The notes under the pieces are model-generated. The model ran no database searches. It was not told where the DNA came from and worked only from the letters and a program-made list of their open reading frames with translations. Shown in pieces: positions 62,239-64,000 of a stretch of 64,000 nucleotides of DNA (the stretch's first letter is position 1; the number at the start of each line of letters is the position of its first letter). The stretch is from Fluviicola sp. XM-24bin1 (GTDB lineage Bacteria > Bacteroidota > Bacteroidia > Flavobacteriales_D > Crocinitomicaceae): contig QCWI01000004.1 of the NCBI GenBank assembly GCA_003149635.1, forward strand, positions 10,246-74,245, read 5' to 3'. Position numbers and translations under genes: made by a program.

Positions 62239-64000
62239 ATGCTAAACAAGATTTCGTCGCTGTTTATATTGTCCACCGTTTTGATTTTCAGCAATTCGGC
62301 ACTCGCTCAGTTTGGATTCGAATACGACAATACTGTACCGGTAATTAGAAATGGCCAACCCATTAAAAACGCCTGGGGAGGAGGTTTGAACTATCCGCAG
62401 ATTTCCGATTTTGACTATGATTTTGATGGTGATTTGGACTTATTCGTTTTCGACAGAAGTAATGATAACATTCGCATGTATTCGCAAGAAGACAATGGAG
62501 GTCAACCGTATTACGAGTTGGTTTACAATGCAGCGAATCTGTTCCCACAAGAAATGCGCTACCGTGCCACTTTGGTTGATTACGATAACGACGGAAGAAA
62601 GGATATTTGGACGTATGGAATCGGTGGATTGAAGATTTATCGCAACGTAGGCGATGCTCAGAATGGATTGCAATGGGAGCTCATCACCGATTTGTTGTAC
62701 TCGGAATATGTGACTGGGCAAAGTCAATTGTATGTTAGCTCTGCAGATATTCCAGCGATTATCGACGTAGATGGCGATGGCGATATTGATGTTTTGACCT
62801 TTAATCAAGGAGGAGAAACGGTAGAGTACCATCAAAATCAAAGCATGGAAATTTACGGGATTCCGGATTCACTCATCTTCGAGTTGAAAAACCAATGTTG
62901 GGGATTGTTCCGGGAAGATTTCAATACGAATGTCATTTCATTGAACGATCAAGGTGTACCATGTGTCGGTGGAGGAATTCCAAATCCATTGAGGATTGGA
63001 CAACCAACATCGGATCCTGATGGAGCGAAGAAACATGCCGGATCAACATTATTGGCAATTGACATGAACGGATCGGGTGTTCTTGATCTTATTTTGGGCG
63101 ATGTCAGCTATTCCACTATGACCTTGCTGATGAATGGAGGAAGCGCTCCAAATACGAATTCAGCGATGGTTACTCAAGACAACTTCTTCCCCTCGAACAC
63201 CACACCTGTCGATATTGAATTGTTCCCTGCCGGATTCTTTTTGGACGTAGATTTCGATGGAATCAAAGATTTATTGGTTTGCCCGAACGCAAGAAATATT
63301 TCCGAAAATGAAACCAGCGTTCGTTTCTTTAAAAACATGGGATCGAACAGCAACCCCAACTTCGTGTACAGTTCACCGAATTTCTTCCAGGAAGATATGA
63401 TTGAACACGGTACTGGAACCATTCCAATTCTTTTCGATGTAAACGAAGACGGATTGAAAGACTTGATCATTCCGAACTATTTCCGCTACATCCCGACATT
63501 AAGTAAAGAATGTACGTTCGCCTATTATCGTAACACAGGAACTGCAACTGCTCCCGAATACACCTTCGTGGATTACAATTATTTGGATTTAGATCAGCAG
63601 AATTACGGATTGCGTACAGTTCCAACTTTTGGCGATATCGATGGCGACGGCGATGAAGATTTGCTCATGGGATTGCAAGACGGATCGATGGTGTACTATG
63701 AGAATACATCCACCGGAAATGGCGCCCAGTTCAATACACCTGTCCCAGGATTTAACGACAATACGGGAACTCCGATTGTAACCGAAGGCTTCGCTTATCC
63801 TCAATTCTTTGATTTGGACTTCGACGGATTGCTTGATTTGATTCTCGGAACGAAAGACGGACACATTGAATATTACCGGAACATCGGAACGGCGAACAAT
63901 CCATCGTTTGAATTGACGAATGAATTCCTTGGAAACATCGACCTCACGATTTCAAATCCAAACACATTGGCGTCCCCACATTTCTTCAGAATTGGTGATT
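62239..64000 (+). CDS. VCBS/FG-GAP-repeat exported protein (partial, C-terminus outside window)
   Basis: The plus frame is open from ATG 62239 to the window edge (587 codons). Signal peptide MLNKISSLFILSTVLIFSNSALAQ. At least eight calcium-binding loops of the form D-x-D-x-D-G-x-x-D-L occur (DYDFDGDLDL, DYDNDGRKDI, DVDGDGDIDV, DVDFDGIKDL, DVNEDGLKDL, DIDGDGDEDL, DLDFDGLLDL), marking FG-GAP/VCBS propeller blades. It is probably T9SS cargo, but the tail is outside the window. Integrin-like propellers of this kind are usual in exported Bacteroidota proteins. It is divergent from the SGNH gene. Confidence 0.88.
   Translation, partial: MLNKISSLFILSTVLIFSNSALAQFGFEYDNTVPVIRNGQPIKNAWGGGLNYPQISDFDYDFDGDLDLFVFDRSNDNIRMYSQEDNGGQPYYELVYNAANLFPQEMRYRATLVDYDNDGRKDIWTYGIGGLKIYRNVGDAQNGLQWELITDLLYSEYVTGQSQLYVSSADIPAIIDVDGDGDIDVLTFNQGGETVEYHQNQSMEIYGIPDSLIFELKNQCWGLFREDFNTNVISLNDQGVPCVGGGIPNPLRIGQPTSDPDGAKKHAGSTLLAIDMNGSGVLDLILGDVSYSTMTLLMNGGSAPNTNSAMVTQDNFFPSNTTPVDIELFPAGFFLDVDFDGIKDLLVCPNARNISENETSVRFFKNMGSNSNPNFVYSSPNFFQEDMIEHGTGTIPILFDVNEDGLKDLIIPNYFRYIPTLSKECTFAYYRNTGTATAPEYTFVDYNYLDLDQQNYGLRTVPTFGDIDGDGDEDLLMGLQDGSMVYYENTSTGNGAQFNTPVPGFNDNTGTPIVTEGFAYPQFFDLDFDGLLDLILGTKDGHIEYYRNIGTANNPSFELTNEFLGNIDLTISNPNTLASPHFFRIGD

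Overview
The window reads as chromosomal DNA of a Bacteroidota member, most likely a flavobacterial lineage resembling Crocinitomicaceae (for example Fluviicola). The grounds are: many exported proteins with type IX secretion (T9SS) sorting tails, including a type B (gliding-associated, CHU_C) tail; families largely confined to this phylum (DUF5723, DUF4924, DUF4907, DUF6370, DUF4159, GEVED); a SecA with the long Bacteroidota N-terminal insertion; and repeated TAnnTTTG -7 promoter boxes with little Shine-Dalgarno signal. The species call is inference. No rRNA, tRNA, CRISPR array, IS element or prophage was seen.

Layout. 1-11.0 kb (minus): two giant cell-surface adhesins, one cut by the window edge, each preceded by a small exported protein gene. 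11.2-15.5 kb (minus): hemF, a LysM/ligand-binding protein, guaA. 16.0-20.8 kb (plus): secA, a DUF2520 protein, a KdsC-like phosphatase. 20.8-27.8 kb (minus): thiolase, lipoprotein, DUF5723 outer-membrane protein and two tandem paralogous T9SS cargo proteins. 27.9-31.1 kb (plus): a TPR protein and a PorE-like OmpA/TPR/beta-propeller protein. 31.3-38.8 kb: FAD-linked oxidase, Skp/OmpH-like lipoprotein operon, a SiaC-family phosphoprotein divergent from a Hanks-type kinase, 3-methyladenine glycosylase, a PaaY-like protein and small lipoproteins. 38.8-43.1 kb (minus): trhO, lgt, and an nfeD-flotillin pair. 43.3-52.5 kb: thioredoxin-like protein, CoA pyrophosphatase, DUF5723 protein, ZIP transporter, ndk, and pepT-holA-rsmE followed by a DUF4159 gene. 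53.8-60.1 kb (plus): a six-gene, tightly overlapping operon of one GEVED protein, four Kelch-propeller proteins and a DUF4907 lipoprotein. 60.3-64 kb: a nitroreductase, an SGNH-like/PKD T9SS protein, and the start of a VCBS/FG-GAP repeat protein cut by the window edge.

The most unusual observation is in the nfeD-flotillin pair. Both genes read as full-length, conserved proteins, yet each has exactly one in-frame stop (TGA at codon 15 of nfeD, TAA at codon 14 of the flotillin) just before the N-terminal membrane segment. The next most interesting items are the Kelch/GEVED/DUF4907 operon, the SiaC-like protein beside a Ser/Thr kinase, a composite intergenic repeat shared by at least two loci, and four genes whose -7 box lies 4-6 bases from the start codon, which predicts leaderless mRNAs.

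Much of the window serves the cell surface: SecA exports the signal-peptide proteins, Lgt lipidates the lipoproteins, the PorE-like protein may anchor T9SS to peptidoglycan, and at least nine genes encode probable T9SS cargo.
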